Assembly: GCF_000316035.1 (NCBI RefSeq)
Contig: NZ_ANHX01000086.1
Coordinates: 62,001-126,000, forward strand
Direction: 5' to 3'
DNA from: Paenibacillus sp. PAMC 26794
GTDB lineage: Bacteria; Bacillota; Bacilli; Paenibacillales; Paenibacillaceae
Length of the DNA stretch: 64,000 nucleotides
In this document: piece after piece, positions 45,017 to 54,111 of the stretch
How positions within the stretch are numbered: the first letter of the stretch is position 1
Layout: each line of letters starts with the position of its first letter
Program-made: the position numbers and the translations under genes
The notes under the pieces: generated by a model
Told to the model about the DNA's origin: nothing
The model's database searches: none
Seen by the model: the letters and a program-made list of their open reading frames with translations, nothing else

Positions 45017-45466
45017 ATGAGTACATCATCACAATCGGAGCGCCCAGCGAGAAATGTGGATACCCGGTTATTTGTTGCTTGGGCCGTTTCCGTTATTGCA
45101 ACAGGGGGGAGTCTCTATTTCAGTGAGATCAAGGGATATCTTCCATGTGATCTATGCTGGTACCAGCGTATATTCATGTATCCACTAACCATCTTGCTGG
45201 GCATTGCCTACTTTAAGGATGACGTGGGCATCACCAAATACGTACTCCCACTTAGTTTCGTCGGTGGCGGCATTTCGTTATATCATGTAACAATCCAGCG
45301 TATTTTTTCGGCTACAGGTAATGCCGTTGCGTGCGGTAAGGTTCCATGTTATACCGACTATTTGAACTGGTTTGGTTTCATCACGATTCCATTACTGGCA
45401 CTGATCGCCTTTATTATCATCATCGTGATGCTGTGGGGTATCGGCAAAACACCAAAATCTTCTTAA
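45017..45466 (+). CDS. bdbC: Disulfide bond formation protein, DsbB/BdbC type
   Basis: About 149 aa with four membrane helices. The first redox pair is CDLC (in GYLPCDLCWYQRIFM) and the second is CGKVPC, the two disulfides through which DsbB proteins pass electrons to quinone. ATG 45017 (AGAGG upstream) is preferred to 44975. It is followed 19 nt later by a YtkA/FixH-like lipoprotein gene. It would oxidise extracytoplasmic thiol-disulfide proteins such as BdbD, which is not present here. Confidence 0.92.
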   Translation: MSTSSQSERPARNVDTRLFVAWAVSVIATGGSLYFSEIKGYLPCDLCWYQRIFMYPLTILLGIAYFKDDVGITKYVLPLSFVGGGISLYHVTIQRIFSATGNAVACGKVPCYTDYLNWFGFITIPLLALIAFIIIIVMLWGIGKTPKSS

Positions 45467-45485
45467 TAAGAAAGGATAGATGGTG

Positions 45486-45929
45486 ATGAGCGGACAAGCT
45501 CGTTGGTTCATGCCCTTCATAATTCTGCTCCTCCTGACGGTGGGATGCTCTTATGAGGAACAGTCACAATCAGGCGAGATGCCAGAGATGATTAAAGTGA
45601 AACTTGACGTTCCAGAGAAGGCTTCTCTTCATGAACCAACACGGTTGCAGGTGAAGCTTACACAGGGAGATGCACCGTTAAGTCATGCTGACCATGTGCA
45701 ATTCCAGATCTGGAATGAGCTTGATGATCCGCCTTCTGTATCTCCGGAACAAGGTATGATGACAGCGGACGAACTGGAGAATCAGGGGGCTATTACTGCC
45801 AATGAGTCAGAGGAAGGGCTGTATGAAATCCAACATACCTTTGAAGAACCAGGTACGTATGTGGTACAGGTCCATGTTACGCACGGAGCTATGCATAGCA
45901 TGCCGAGAGCGAGAATTGTAGCGGAATGA
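45486..45929 (+). CDS. YtkA/FixH-like lipoprotein
   Basis: About 147 aa. Lipobox LLTVGC. The mature part is an Ig-like beta fold of the YtkA/FixH type (LQVKLTQGDAPLSHADHVQFQIW near the middle; GTYVVQVHVTHGAMHSMP at the end, with several His/Met residues, a possible copper site). The start could also be ATG 45480; AAAGGA spacing favours 45486. Copper or cytochrome-related roles are known for relatives, but nothing is certain here. Confidence 0.75.
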   Translation: MSGQARWFMPFIILLLLTVGCSYEEQSQSGEMPEMIKVKLDVPEKASLHEPTRLQVKLTQGDAPLSHADHVQFQIWNELDDPPSVSPEQGMMTADELENQGAITANESEEGLYEIQHTFEEPGTYVVQVHVTHGAMHSMPRARIVAE

Positions 45930-46021
45930 AGCAGCAGGCGGGTTCCAAGGGTTTGGTTCAGGGTTAGCAATAGGTTTATAATGTTAAATGTATGAAGAAT
46001 GTTGTAGGAAAAGAGGGTGTT

Positions 46022-47002
46022 ATGGCAACTATTCATGATGTTGCACTCAGGGCAGGAGTTTCTGTAACTACCGTCTCGCGTGTATTAAACAACCGGGGAT
46101 ATATCAGTCAGAAGACTCGGGACAAAGTGTATCAAACCATGGACGAACTGAACTATCGACCCAACGAAATTGCCCGTTCTCTTCTGCGTAAGCAATCCAA
46201 TGTTATAGGCTTGATTATTCCCGATGTATCCCATCCGTTTTTTGGAGAACTGGCTAGCTATGTTGAGTATCATGCTTACCAGAATGGATTTAAAATTATG
46301 TTATGCAATTCCCACATGGACCCTTCCAAAGAGCGTGAATATGTGGAAATGCTCAAGGGTAATCGCGTGGATGGCATTATTATGGGAAGTCATACACTGG
46401 AAGTTGATGAGTATATGAATCTGCATTCCCCAATCGTGACCTTTGATCGTAAGATCGGTGAAGACATCCCGTTTATTTCATCTGATAACTATCAGGGAGG
46501 GGTTATGGCTGCCGAACTGCTGCTCTCAAAGAATAGACGGCATTTGGCACATATCTGCGGTAATTTGGAATTGCAAATGCTGTCCAATCGCCGGACGACA
46601 GGTTTCGTTGATACATTGCAGGCTCATGGAGTCAAACCGGTCATGATTCATGAAACCGATCTGAATGTGTTTGATCAGCATCAGTATACGGAACTGGTGG
46701 ATAAGCTGCTTGCACAACACCCCGAGGTGGACGGACTCTTTGTAACGAGTGATCTGATGGCGGTGCATGCGCTGAAGCAGATCGTGTTAGGTGGGCGCAA
46801 GGTACCCGATGATATTGCTATTATAGGTTATGATGACAGTCGTGCGGCAGCGTATACGGTGCCTGGCATTACAACGATCAGGCAGCCGGTGGAGGCCATG
46901 GCTAAGCTGGCGATTGATCTGATTCGGCACCAGCTCGCGGAAGAGAAGATCGGAATGGAGCATATTTTGCCAGTTACCATCGTGGAGAGAGAGACGACCT
47001 GA
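46022..47002 (+). CDS. LacI-family transcriptional regulator of the fructan operon
   Basis: About 326 aa. HTH TIHDVALRAGVSVTTVSRVL, hinge region ARSLLRKQSNVIGLI, and a periplasmic-binding-like effector domain with GYDDSRAAAYTVPGITTIRQP near the C terminus. ATG 46022 has AAAGAGGG upstream. It precedes the sugar ABC-GH32 operon, whose promoter holds two LacI-like operators. The terminator overlaps its stop codon, so the downstream genes start from their own promoter. Confidence 0.93.
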   Translation: MATIHDVALRAGVSVTTVSRVLNNRGYISQKTRDKVYQTMDELNYRPNEIARSLLRKQSNVIGLIIPDVSHPFFGELASYVEYHAYQNGFKIMLCNSHMDPSKEREYVEMLKGNRVDGIIMGSHTLEVDEYMNLHSPIVTFDRKIGEDIPFISSDNYQGGVMAAELLLSKNRRHLAHICGNLELQMLSNRRTTGFVDTLQAHGVKPVMIHETDLNVFDQHQYTELVDKLLAQHPEVDGLFVTSDLMAVHALKQIVLGGRKVPDDIAIIGYDDSRAAAYTVPGITTIRQPVEAMAKLAIDLIRHQLAEEKIGMEHILPVTIVERETT

Positions 47003-47017
47003 TACAGGTCGTTTTTT
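46994..47017 (+). terminator. Terminator overlapping the LacI stop codon
   Basis: ACGACCTG (46994-47001) / CAGGTCGT (47005-47012), then TTTTTT. The TGA stop (47000-47002) lies within the stem. Confidence 0.9.
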
Positions 47018-47066
47018 CCTATTCGTCCTTTTGCCACGAAGAAGAAAAAAATTTTTTTGAATGGTA

Positions 47067-47098
47067 TGTCAAACGATTGACATGTCAAACCTTTGACA
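47067..47098 (+). promoter_or_regulatory. Two abutting LacI-type operators over the promoter
   Basis: O1 TGTCAAACGATTGACA (47067-47082) covers the -35 hexamer. O2 TGTCAAACCTTTGACA (47083-47098), a perfect palindrome, fills the spacer. Both share the TGTCAAA/TTGACA half-site, and they touch with no gap. Confidence 0.8.
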
Positions 47099-47105
47099 TT
47101 ATAAT
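47077..47105 (+). promoter_or_regulatory. Sigma-A promoter of the fructan operon
   Basis: Consensus TTGACA (47077-47082), 17 nt, consensus TATAAT (47100-47105). The operators occupy the same bases. Confidence 0.9.
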
Positions 47106-47111
47106 TCGATT

Positions 47112-47125
47112 TGTAAGCGTTTCCT
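47112..47125 (+). promoter_or_regulatory. cre site (CcpA)
   Basis: TGTAAGCGTTTCCT fits the cre consensus TGWAARCGYTWNCW at every position. It starts at the expected transcription start, so CcpA would block initiation or clearance (carbon catabolite repression). Confidence 0.8.
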
Positions 47126-47155
47126 TTTAAACTATTGATCGGGGGCCATAACAAG

Positions 47156-48481
47156 ATGAAAAGAGAACAGAGATGGATGAAATTATCGGTATTGTCATTA
47201 ATTATGATGCTTGTATTGTCGGCATGTGGAAGTAAAGCAGCGACGGAGTCCAACTCCTCCTCAGAGGGTAGCAGCAGTGAGAGTGTCAAAATCACCTTGC
47301 TTAATTCCAAGTCGGAAATTAACAGTCAGTTGGAACAAGCAGCTAAAGACTTCCATGCTGAAAATCCAAATATCACACTCGAAATTGTACCTGTAGGCAG
47401 TGGACAGTCTCCGTTTGAAAAAGCGTCCGCCTTGTATGCCTCCGGCAGCCCTACAACGATGATGATGCTGGATACAGGGGATGTCGAGAAGTTCAAGGAT
47501 CGTGTTCTGGATCTTACATCCGAGTCTTGGATGAAGGATGCTGTGGAGAACAGCACAGCGGCTACAACGTTTGATGGCAAAAATTATGCCTTTCCGTTCT
47601 CTATTGAAGGATATGGATTCATCTATAACCAGAATGTATTGGATCAGGCGGTAGGTGGGACATTCGATCCAAAGTCTGTACAGACCACTGCACAGCTTGA
47701 TGAGCTGTTCCAAAAGATCGCTGCTACTGGAAAATCACCTTTGATTGTATCTCCGATGGATTGGTCGCTTGGTGCGCACTATCTGGGGCTTGCATATGGT
47801 GGGCAGTCGCCAGACCGTGCGAAGGTGGATCAATTCATTACTGATCTGAAGGCAGGTCAAGTGGACCTTGCTTCCAATGCCGTGTTTAATGGCTTGTTAG
47901 ATACATTTGATCTGATGAAAACCTACAATATTGACAAGGCTTCTCCACTGTCCGGAACCTATGAGCGTGGACCTGAGGTGCTTGGCAAGGGTGAGGTAGG
48001 TATCTGGTTCCAGGGCAACTGGGCATGGCCGCAAATTTCAAGCTTTGATACAGCAGATGGAAAATATGGCTTCCTCCCGGTACCTGTGAGCAATAATCCA
48101 GATGATTTCGGTAATACGCAAATCTCTGCTGCTGTATCCAAACGAATATTGCTGGATAAGGAAAAGAGCACACCAGCGCAGCAGGAAGCAGCGAAGAAAT
48201 TTTTGGATTGGATCGTTTATAACGAAAAAGGTCAGGATTTCCTGGTGAATCAAGCCAGTATTATTCCGGCATTCAGCAACATTACATTGGAGCCAACCAA
48301 TCCACTTGGCAAATCCATTAGTGAATACATCAAGGCAGGCAAAATCGAAGAATCAATGAGTACACTTCCTGCGGATCACTGGTCCAAACTGGGTGCATCC
48401 ATGCAGAAATATTTGGCTGATGTCATTGACCGTGCCGGACTTGCCAGCGAAATTCAGGCATACTGGAGCAACGTGAAATAA
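47156..48481 (+). CDS. Sugar ABC transporter, solute-binding lipoprotein
   Basis: About 441 aa, family-1 extracellular binding protein. Lipobox LVLSAC. Segments typical of the group are ASGSPTTMMMLDTGDV, NYAFPFSIEGYGFIYN and WFQGNWAWPQISSF. ATG 47156 lies about 10 nt after CGGGGG; a TTG at 47135 is less likely. First gene of the operon, followed by two permeases and a GH32 hydrolase, so a fructo-oligosaccharide or sucrose is the likely cargo. Confidence 0.92.
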   Translation: MKREQRWMKLSVLSLIMMLVLSACGSKAATESNSSSEGSSSESVKITLLNSKSEINSQLEQAAKDFHAENPNITLEIVPVGSGQSPFEKASALYASGSPTTMMMLDTGDVEKFKDRVLDLTSESWMKDAVENSTAATTFDGKNYAFPFSIEGYGFIYNQNVLDQAVGGTFDPKSVQTTAQLDELFQKIAATGKSPLIVSPMDWSLGAHYLGLAYGGQSPDRAKVDQFITDLKAGQVDLASNAVFNGLLDTFDLMKTYNIDKASPLSGTYERGPEVLGKGEVGIWFQGNWAWPQISSFDTADGKYGFLPVPVSNNPDDFGNTQISAAVSKRILLDKEKSTPAQQEAAKKFLDWIVYNEKGQDFLVNQASIIPAFSNITLEPTNPLGKSISEYIKAGKIEESMSTLPADHWSKLGASMQKYLADVIDRAGLASEIQAYWSNVK

Positions 48482-48628
48482 AAGATTTAATCTTAGCCCT
48501 GTGCAGCACATAGAGAGAGACTTGCGGTACGCCGGAGATGATGAACGTACTGCTTCCACATGAGGTCTGTTCGACTTGTTTCCGGTATAACCGCCAGGCT
48601 AATCATTTGGATAGAGTGGAGGATGACA

Positions 48629-49513
48629 ATGCTGACCGAAAAAGGATTATGGACACGTCTGCGCACCCGTCTGATCTTTACTGGCCCGACATTATTTGCG
48701 TTTGCTACGGTGATGATTATTCCATTTTTGTATGGTATTTATTTGACGTTTACGAACTGGGATGGCATTGCAGTCGATCAAAACTTTGTTGGCTGGGATA
48801 ATTACATCGGTGTGTTCAAGGACACGGTGTTCTGGAAATCATTCGGGATGACGCTGGAGTACGTATTTATTACCGTTGTGCTGACCAATGCTGTTGCTTT
48901 CCTGCTCGCTTACACAGTAACCCGGGGGATGAAGGCACAGGGCTGGTTCCGGGCTGGATTTTTCCTGCCGAATCTGGTGGGCGGAATCGTGCTTGGTTTC
49001 ATCTGGCAGTTTATTTTTAATCAGGTACTCGTTTTTGCAGGACAAAAAATGAATCTCACGCTGTTTTCCACCTCTTGGTTGGCTGATCCGGATAAAGCGT
49101 TCTGGGCTCTGGTTGTGGTGACCGTTTGGCAGTATGCCGGTTATATGATGGTTATCTACATTGCAGGACTGATGAATGTGCCGAAGGATGTTATGGAGGC
49201 AGCCAGCATTGATGGGGCAAGTAATCGCAAAATGCTGGCTCGCATTGTATTGCCACTGATGGTTCCTTCGTTTATTGTATGCATCTTTTTGTCACTGCAA
49301 CGGGGATTCATGGTATATGATCTGAACGTCTCCTTGACCAGTGGTGGGCCCTTCAAGAGCACAGAGATGGTATCCATGCATGTTTATGAGCAGGCCTTTC
49401 TTGCTCGTGACTACGGATTGGGTCAGGCAGAAGCCTTTGTTCTGTTTATCCTTGTAGCCGCCATTACATTGCTCCAGGTCTATTTCAGCAAAAAACTGGA
49501 GGTCGAGGCATGA
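48629..49513 (+). CDS. Sugar ABC permease, MalF type
   Basis: About 294 aa, six membrane helices. The EAA loop is PKDVMEAASIDGASNRKMLARIVLPL. ATG 48629 has GGAGG 6 nt upstream (ATG 48623 too close). The stop overlaps the next gene start by 4 nt (ATGA). It pairs with the MalG-type permease downstream. Confidence 0.92.
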   Translation: MLTEKGLWTRLRTRLIFTGPTLFAFATVMIIPFLYGIYLTFTNWDGIAVDQNFVGWDNYIGVFKDTVFWKSFGMTLEYVFITVVLTNAVAFLLAYTVTRGMKAQGWFRAGFFLPNLVGGIVLGFIWQFIFNQVLVFAGQKMNLTLFSTSWLADPDKAFWALVVVTVWQYAGYMMVIYIAGLMNVPKDVMEAASIDGASNRKMLARIVLPLMVPSFIVCIFLSLQRGFMVYDLNVSLTSGGPFKSTEMVSMHVYEQAFLARDYGLGQAEAFVLFILVAAITLLQVYFSKKLEVEA

Positions 49514-50340
49514 TGGCTGGACAATCGCGCATTCTCAACTGGATGAAGTTTATTGCATTAATCATTGTGATGATTTTGTTTGTATTTCCTTTTGTGCTTC
49601 TAATCGTCAATTCGTTCAAGGCTAACCAGGCAATTACCTCCGATCCGCTGGGCTTGCCAAGCTCCTTCCAATTCGATAATTACGTCAATGCGTTTGACAA
49701 AATGGGATATGTATCCGCCTTCAGCAATTCGTTGCTCATTACCATTGCAGGTGTATTACTGATTGCTCTTTTTGCGGCGATGACAGCACATTACTTTGTT
49801 CGTCACAAAAGCAAGCTGAATCAGTATCTCTTTTTCCTGATGGTAGCTGCGATGATTATTCCGTTCCAGGCCATTATGATTCCACTGGTTAAAATATATG
49901 GCTCGCTCAGCCTGCTGGATAACAAGTGGTCGCTGATCTACATGTATATTGGCTTCGGCAGTCCGCTCGCCGTATTTATCTACCATGGCTTTATCAAAAG
50001 TATTCCCCTGGAGCTTGAAGAAGCGGCTCTAATGGATGGCTGCGGCAGAGTGCAGACCTTTTTCCGTATCGTACTGCCGGTGTTACTGCCAACAACCGTA
50101 ACGATTAGTGTACTGAATGTATTGTGGATATGGAATGATTTTTTGCTGCCTTCCCTGGTGCTGACTTCGTCCGAGCAGCGAACGCTGCCACTGTCCACAT
50201 TTTATTTTTATGGAACCTACACAGTGGATTACGGTCCATTGATGGCTGGTCTGGTGTTGACCCTGCTGCCTGTCCTGATCGTTTATCTGTTTGCGCAGAA
50301 GTACATTATTCAGGGGGTCATGCAAGGGGCAATCAAATAA
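49510..50340 (+). CDS. Sugar ABC permease, MalG type
   Basis: 276 aa, six membrane helices. The EAA loop LELEEAALMDGCGRVQTFFR and the C-terminal KYIIQGVMQGAIK are standard. It is coupled to the MalF-type gene by an ATGA overlap. No ATPase gene is present in the operon; the shared MsmK-type ATPase would act in trans, as known for this family. Confidence 0.93.
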   Translation: MMAGQSRILNWMKFIALIIVMILFVFPFVLLIVNSFKANQAITSDPLGLPSSFQFDNYVNAFDKMGYVSAFSNSLLITIAGVLLIALFAAMTAHYFVRHKSKLNQYLFFLMVAAMIIPFQAIMIPLVKIYGSLSLLDNKWSLIYMYIGFGSPLAVFIYHGFIKSIPLELEEAALMDGCGRVQTFFRIVLPVLLPTTVTISVLNVLWIWNDFLLPSLVLTSSEQRTLPLSTFYFYGTYTVDYGPLMAGLVLTLLPVLIVYLFAQKYIIQGVMQGAIK

Positions 50341-50382
50341 GTTAAGTCGGGTGATATAGAGAGAGACAGGAGTGAAGGACAT

Positions 50383-51945
50383 ATGAACCAGGAACGACAC
50401 GAGAAGCAGGAAATAGACACAAGGCAAGAGACTGACCTTGGACTGACGAGTTCTTCGGCTCAAACAAAAGAGAGTTATACACTCGCCCGGGCCAACGCAT
50501 ATATCAAGGCGCATCGACATCAGGTTGATCCAACCTATCGAATGGCCTATCATTTGATGCCAGAGGTGGGCTGGATGAATGATCCCAACGGTTTCATATA
50601 CTTCAAAGGGATGTATCATATGTTCTATCAGCATTATCCCTACGAACCGGTATGGGGGCCGATGCACTGGGGCCATGCGGTGAGCCGTGATTTGGTTACG
50701 TGGTCTTATCTGCCTGTTGCACTGGCACCCGATCAGAGCTACGACAGTGGAGGCTGTTTCTCTGGAAGTGCAATCGTGCAGGATGGCAAGTTGGTGCTGA
50801 TGTACACGGGACATGTCGTGACTGGACCCGACAAGGATAACGATTACTTGCAGACACAGAATATCGCTGTCTCGGACAATGGGATTGATTTTGTCAAAAG
50901 CGCGATGAATCCGGTCATTCGGCTGGATCAGATCCCAGAGCATACCAGTCCGAAGGACTTCCGTGATCCGAAAGTGTTTGAACGAAACTGTGTGTACTAT
51001 TGTGTACTTGGATCAAATGATGCTGCTGGCAAAGGTGTCATTCTGTTATACCGTTCAACGGACTTGCTGGATTGGAGTTATGTCAACATTATGGCCCAGA
51101 GTGACGGGACGCTTGGTGACAATTGGGAATGTCCAGATCTATTCACACTGGATGGACAAGATGTGCTGATCATGTCTCCGCAGCGCATGCCTGCACAGGG
51201 AGACAACTATCGCAACTTGCATTCGACCGTTTATATGATGGGAACGCTGGATGAAGACCAGGGTGTGCTGAAGTACGAGCAGTACGTTCCGCTGGACTGT
51301 GGCTTCGACTTTTACGCACCTCAGACGATGGAGGATGCACAGGGACGACGAATCATGGTGGCCTGGATGGATACGTGGGAAACGGAAATCCCGACACAAC
51401 AGTCCCATGCGTGGGCTGGAGCGATGACTTTGCCGAGACAACTAATTCGTAGGGGAGAACGCTTGATATTCCAGCCGCTTCCCGAACTTATACAGTACAG
51501 GTCGGAAGGCACCGAGCAGTATGGTATACATTTAAACGGTGATGAACATGATCTTGATCTTGGAATCAGTGGAGACCGTTACGAACTGTATGCTGTATTT
51601 GAAGCGGAACAGGCACAACACTTCGGGTTGAAGCTGCGCACGGGTGAGGATGAAGAAACCGTGATTTCCTATGATGTAGAGCAGCGTCGTTTATGCTTGA
51701 ATCGCGAGCAGGCCGGACAAGGGCCGGGGGGCGAACGAGCTGCGACAGTGGAACTGCTTGACGGGAAACTGGAACTTCATATTTTTATGGATGTCAGCTC
51801 CGTTGAGGTGTTCATTCAGCAGGGAGAACAGGTCATGACAGGGCGGATCTATCCTGGGCCGAACTCAACAGGTATCAAGGCTTTCTCATCCGGAACGTGT
51901 ACGTTGACCGAACTTCGCAAATGGGATTTACGAATTCCCCGATAA
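50383..51945 (+). CDS. Glycoside hydrolase family 32 (sucrose/fructan hydrolase)
   Basis: 520 aa with no signal peptide, so cytoplasmic. The three catalytic motifs are intact: nucleophile Asp in WMNDPNG (~65-71), the transition-state Asp in FRDPKV, and acid/base Glu in WECPDLF. A beta-sandwich C-terminal domain follows (DVSSVEVFIQQGEQVMTGRIYP). Members hydrolyse sucrose, sucrose-6-phosphate or fructo-oligosaccharides. Because it sits behind an ABC importer rather than a PTS, an unphosphorylated sucrose or short fructan is the more likely substrate. Fourth gene of the operon. Confidence 0.92.
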   Translation: MNQERHEKQEIDTRQETDLGLTSSSAQTKESYTLARANAYIKAHRHQVDPTYRMAYHLMPEVGWMNDPNGFIYFKGMYHMFYQHYPYEPVWGPMHWGHAVSRDLVTWSYLPVALAPDQSYDSGGCFSGSAIVQDGKLVLMYTGHVVTGPDKDNDYLQTQNIAVSDNGIDFVKSAMNPVIRLDQIPEHTSPKDFRDPKVFERNCVYYCVLGSNDAAGKGVILLYRSTDLLDWSYVNIMAQSDGTLGDNWECPDLFTLDGQDVLIMSPQRMPAQGDNYRNLHSTVYMMGTLDEDQGVLKYEQYVPLDCGFDFYAPQTMEDAQGRRIMVAWMDTWETEIPTQQSHAWAGAMTLPRQLIRRGERLIFQPLPELIQYRSEGTEQYGIHLNGDEHDLDLGISGDRYELYAVFEAEQAQHFGLKLRTGEDEETVISYDVEQRRLCLNREQAGQGPGGERAATVELLDGKLELHIFMDVSSVEVFIQQGEQVMTGRIYPGPNSTGIKAFSSGTCTLTELRKWDLRIPR

Positions 51946-51966
51946 AATTCTATCTAAAATTCAGCC

Positions 51967-51998
51967 TTGACCTTGAAGTATACTTCAAGGTTTATTCT
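51967..51998 (+). promoter_or_regulatory. MerR-type promoter with perfect palindrome in a long spacer
   Basis: TTGACC (51967-51972), a 20-nt spacer, then TATTCT (51993-51998). A 22-bp perfect palindrome (51970-51991; half-site ACCTTGAAGTA) occupies the spacer. This over-long, palindrome-filled spacer is the hallmark of promoters untwisted by MerR activators, and a MerR gene is second in the operon. Confidence 0.8.
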
Positions 51999-52029
51999 TT
52001 TTTTATCAAGGAATATTGGAGGCTGAATA

Positions 52030-53517
52030 ATGAGAATTTTAGAATGGATTTTGGTATTGGTAACCGTAGCTGCTACGTTACTTATGCTGGTGTTTCCGAA
52101 GCGCCGGGCAATGACAGTGGGGATACTCTCAGCTCTGGTTCTGGCAGTGCTTCTGCATGGCTTAATCAATTCATTTCGCGTGCAGATGATACCCACCTAT
52201 ATCGTTACACTTGTATTATTCATTACGTTAATGATTCAACTCATGAAATCATACCGCAGTGGCCGTTATGTTCAGAGTGCGCAGAAACCCAACCGTCGTT
52301 CATGGATTAAGATGACGCTGGCATCGATTCTGGTTCTGGCCTTCAGTGCAGGTTCAATCATACTGACCTGGCTGTTACCTGCCTTTACGATGCCTGAACC
52401 AACCGGTACCTATGCCATTGGCACGTTCTCTCAACACCTGGTGGATGAATCTCGTGAAGAGACCAAAACACCCGAGGCCGGGGACAAGCGTGAACTTATG
52501 ATTAATGTGTGGTACCCGGTGGATCAGAAGGCCGCCCAAGGGCTGCCGCTGGAGCATTACCCTAGTGAACTGGGAGAAGCGATCAGTCTGGTGTTCGGCA
52601 TTCCGTCTCAGGTGTTCAGTTATCTGGATACCATTCCAACACATGTGGTGAAAGGAGCTGAGATGTCCGCCGACCAGAGCAAGTATCCGGTATTACTATT
52701 CTCGCCGGGTATCCGCTCAGCCCGTTTTCAGAGCATGACGATGATTGAGGAACTGGTTAGCCACGGTTACATTGTCGTGGGGATAGATCACCCTTATACG
52801 TCAGCACAAGTGACATTCCCCGATGGACATGCAGCTTCCTATCAGGCTGACCCTGAATTTGCAACGTCAGCGGAATTATATCAATATAATGTAGAAGGCA
52901 TAGGCATACGTGCAGATGATGCAAGCTTTGTTCTCGATACGCTTACCCAGTGGAATTCACATGACCCGAATCAACTGCTGCAAGGCAAGCTTGATCTGGA
53001 TCACGTCGGCATCATGGGACATTCGTATGGTGGGGCAACAACAGCGGAAGTACTGGCGCAGGATGAACGTTTCCAGGCAGGAATGAGTTTGGAAGGCGGA
53101 TTCTGGGGATCGGTATCCACGACAGCCCTGAAACAGCCGTTTATGTATATCATGTCGGGTGGAACCGCCAAAAGTCTGGAACCGGAAGCCACCGAAACGG
53201 AAAAAGTAGCCTATCCCGAGTTTGAGCCGGATCTGGATCGAGTGATGACGAGTAGTCTTAATGATACCTATTATCTGACGGTGGATAATTTCTTCCATCA
53301 AAGCTTTACGGATATTTCATTAATTTCACCGAAACTATTTGCCAGAGGCATGACCCCAGAACATAATGTGGATATAACCAGATCCTATGCGCTGGCATTC
53401 TTTGACCGTTATCTGAAAGGGGAAGAGCAGCCATTGCTGCAAGGATCTTCAGCACAATTTCCCGAGGTCACCTATGATGCCACATATACCAAGATACGCA
53501 ACGAACAAACACAATAA
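52030..53517 (+). CDS. Membrane-anchored alpha/beta hydrolase (PAF-acetylhydrolase-like)
   Basis: 495 aa. Four hydrophobic helices (~1-125) precede a soluble hydrolase domain. The nucleophile elbow is GHSYGG (~334-339). LFSPGIRSARFQSMTMIEEL and VVGIDHPYTSAQ match the PAF-AH/dienelactone hydrolase group. The acid is probably in the KSLEPEATETEK-to-EPDLDR region and the His in FFHQSFTD. GGAGG precedes ATG 52030. It is followed 26 nt later by merR, and the operon promoter has a MerR-type operator. Substrate unknown; lipid or xenobiotic esters are possible. Confidence 0.82.
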   Translation: MRILEWILVLVTVAATLLMLVFPKRRAMTVGILSALVLAVLLHGLINSFRVQMIPTYIVTLVLFITLMIQLMKSYRSGRYVQSAQKPNRRSWIKMTLASILVLAFSAGSIILTWLLPAFTMPEPTGTYAIGTFSQHLVDESREETKTPEAGDKRELMINVWYPVDQKAAQGLPLEHYPSELGEAISLVFGIPSQVFSYLDTIPTHVVKGAEMSADQSKYPVLLFSPGIRSARFQSMTMIEELVSHGYIVVGIDHPYTSAQVTFPDGHAASYQADPEFATSAELYQYNVEGIGIRADDASFVLDTLTQWNSHDPNQLLQGKLDLDHVGIMGHSYGGATTAEVLAQDERFQAGMSLEGGFWGSVSTTALKQPFMYIMSGGTAKSLEPEATETEKVAYPEFEPDLDRVMTSSLNDTYYLTVDNFFHQSFTDISLISPKLFARGMTPEHNVDITRSYALAFFDRYLKGEEQPLLQGSSAQFPEVTYDATYTKIRNEQTQ

Positions 53518-53543
53518 GTCCGCAGAAGGGTGGAGGAGTAGAC

Positions 53544-53945
53544 ATGGAAACCATGACAAGAGGAACGTTGGCCAAGCGTACCGGTGTAAGTATGGCAACC
53601 CTCCGTTATTACGAGGATAGTGGAATTCTGCCTGCTCCCCGTCGTTCCTCCAACGGATATCGGGTGTATACCGAGGATTATTTGGTCAAAATTAAGTTCA
53701 TTAAGGATGCCCAGCTGCTGGGTTACTCCTTAAAGGAGATACAAGAGACCCTGCAACTGCTCAGCCAGGAAGACATGGAAAAGGATACGTTAAAAACCCT
53801 TGTACGCGAACGCATCGCTGACATTCAGAAACATATTGACCATCTGGAACAGATGCAGATTCATCTGGCACGACTGTTGCATACACCGGAGGACGATATC
53901 GACAATTATATTCAATCGTTCAGGGTGCAGAAGAAAGAGCCGTAA
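53544..53945 (+). CDS. MerR-family transcriptional regulator
   Basis: 133 aa. N-terminal winged HTH (GTLAKRTGVSMATLRYYEDSGIL, then RSSNGYRVYTEDYLVKIKFIK), then a coiled-coil dimer helix. No cysteine metal or redox site, so it probably responds to an organic or electrophilic ligand. GGAGGAG precedes ATG 53544. It likely autoregulates through the palindrome at 51970-51991 ahead of the hydrolase gene. Confidence 0.93.
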   Translation: METMTRGTLAKRTGVSMATLRYYEDSGILPAPRRSSNGYRVYTEDYLVKIKFIKDAQLLGYSLKEIQETLQLLSQEDMEKDTLKTLVRERIADIQKHIDHLEQMQIHLARLLHTPEDDIDNYIQSFRVQKKEP

Positions 53946-53960
53946 TCGCGGCTCTTTTCC
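53936..53960 (+). terminator. Terminator overlapping the merR stop codon
   Basis: AGAGCCG / CGGCTCT around TAATCG, then TTTT. The TAA stop is in the loop. Confidence 0.85.
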
Positions 53961-54111
53961 TGTTTAGCAGAAAACAGGAGTTGACTAACGAGCAGGGAAT
54001 CGGAGATTTAGAACGAATACATAGTGTAGTTTGCCAATACATAATGGTGGTTAACGTGATTTCAATAATTTCAATAATGAAACTCACACTACAAAAGGAG
54101 TAACATTTTCT

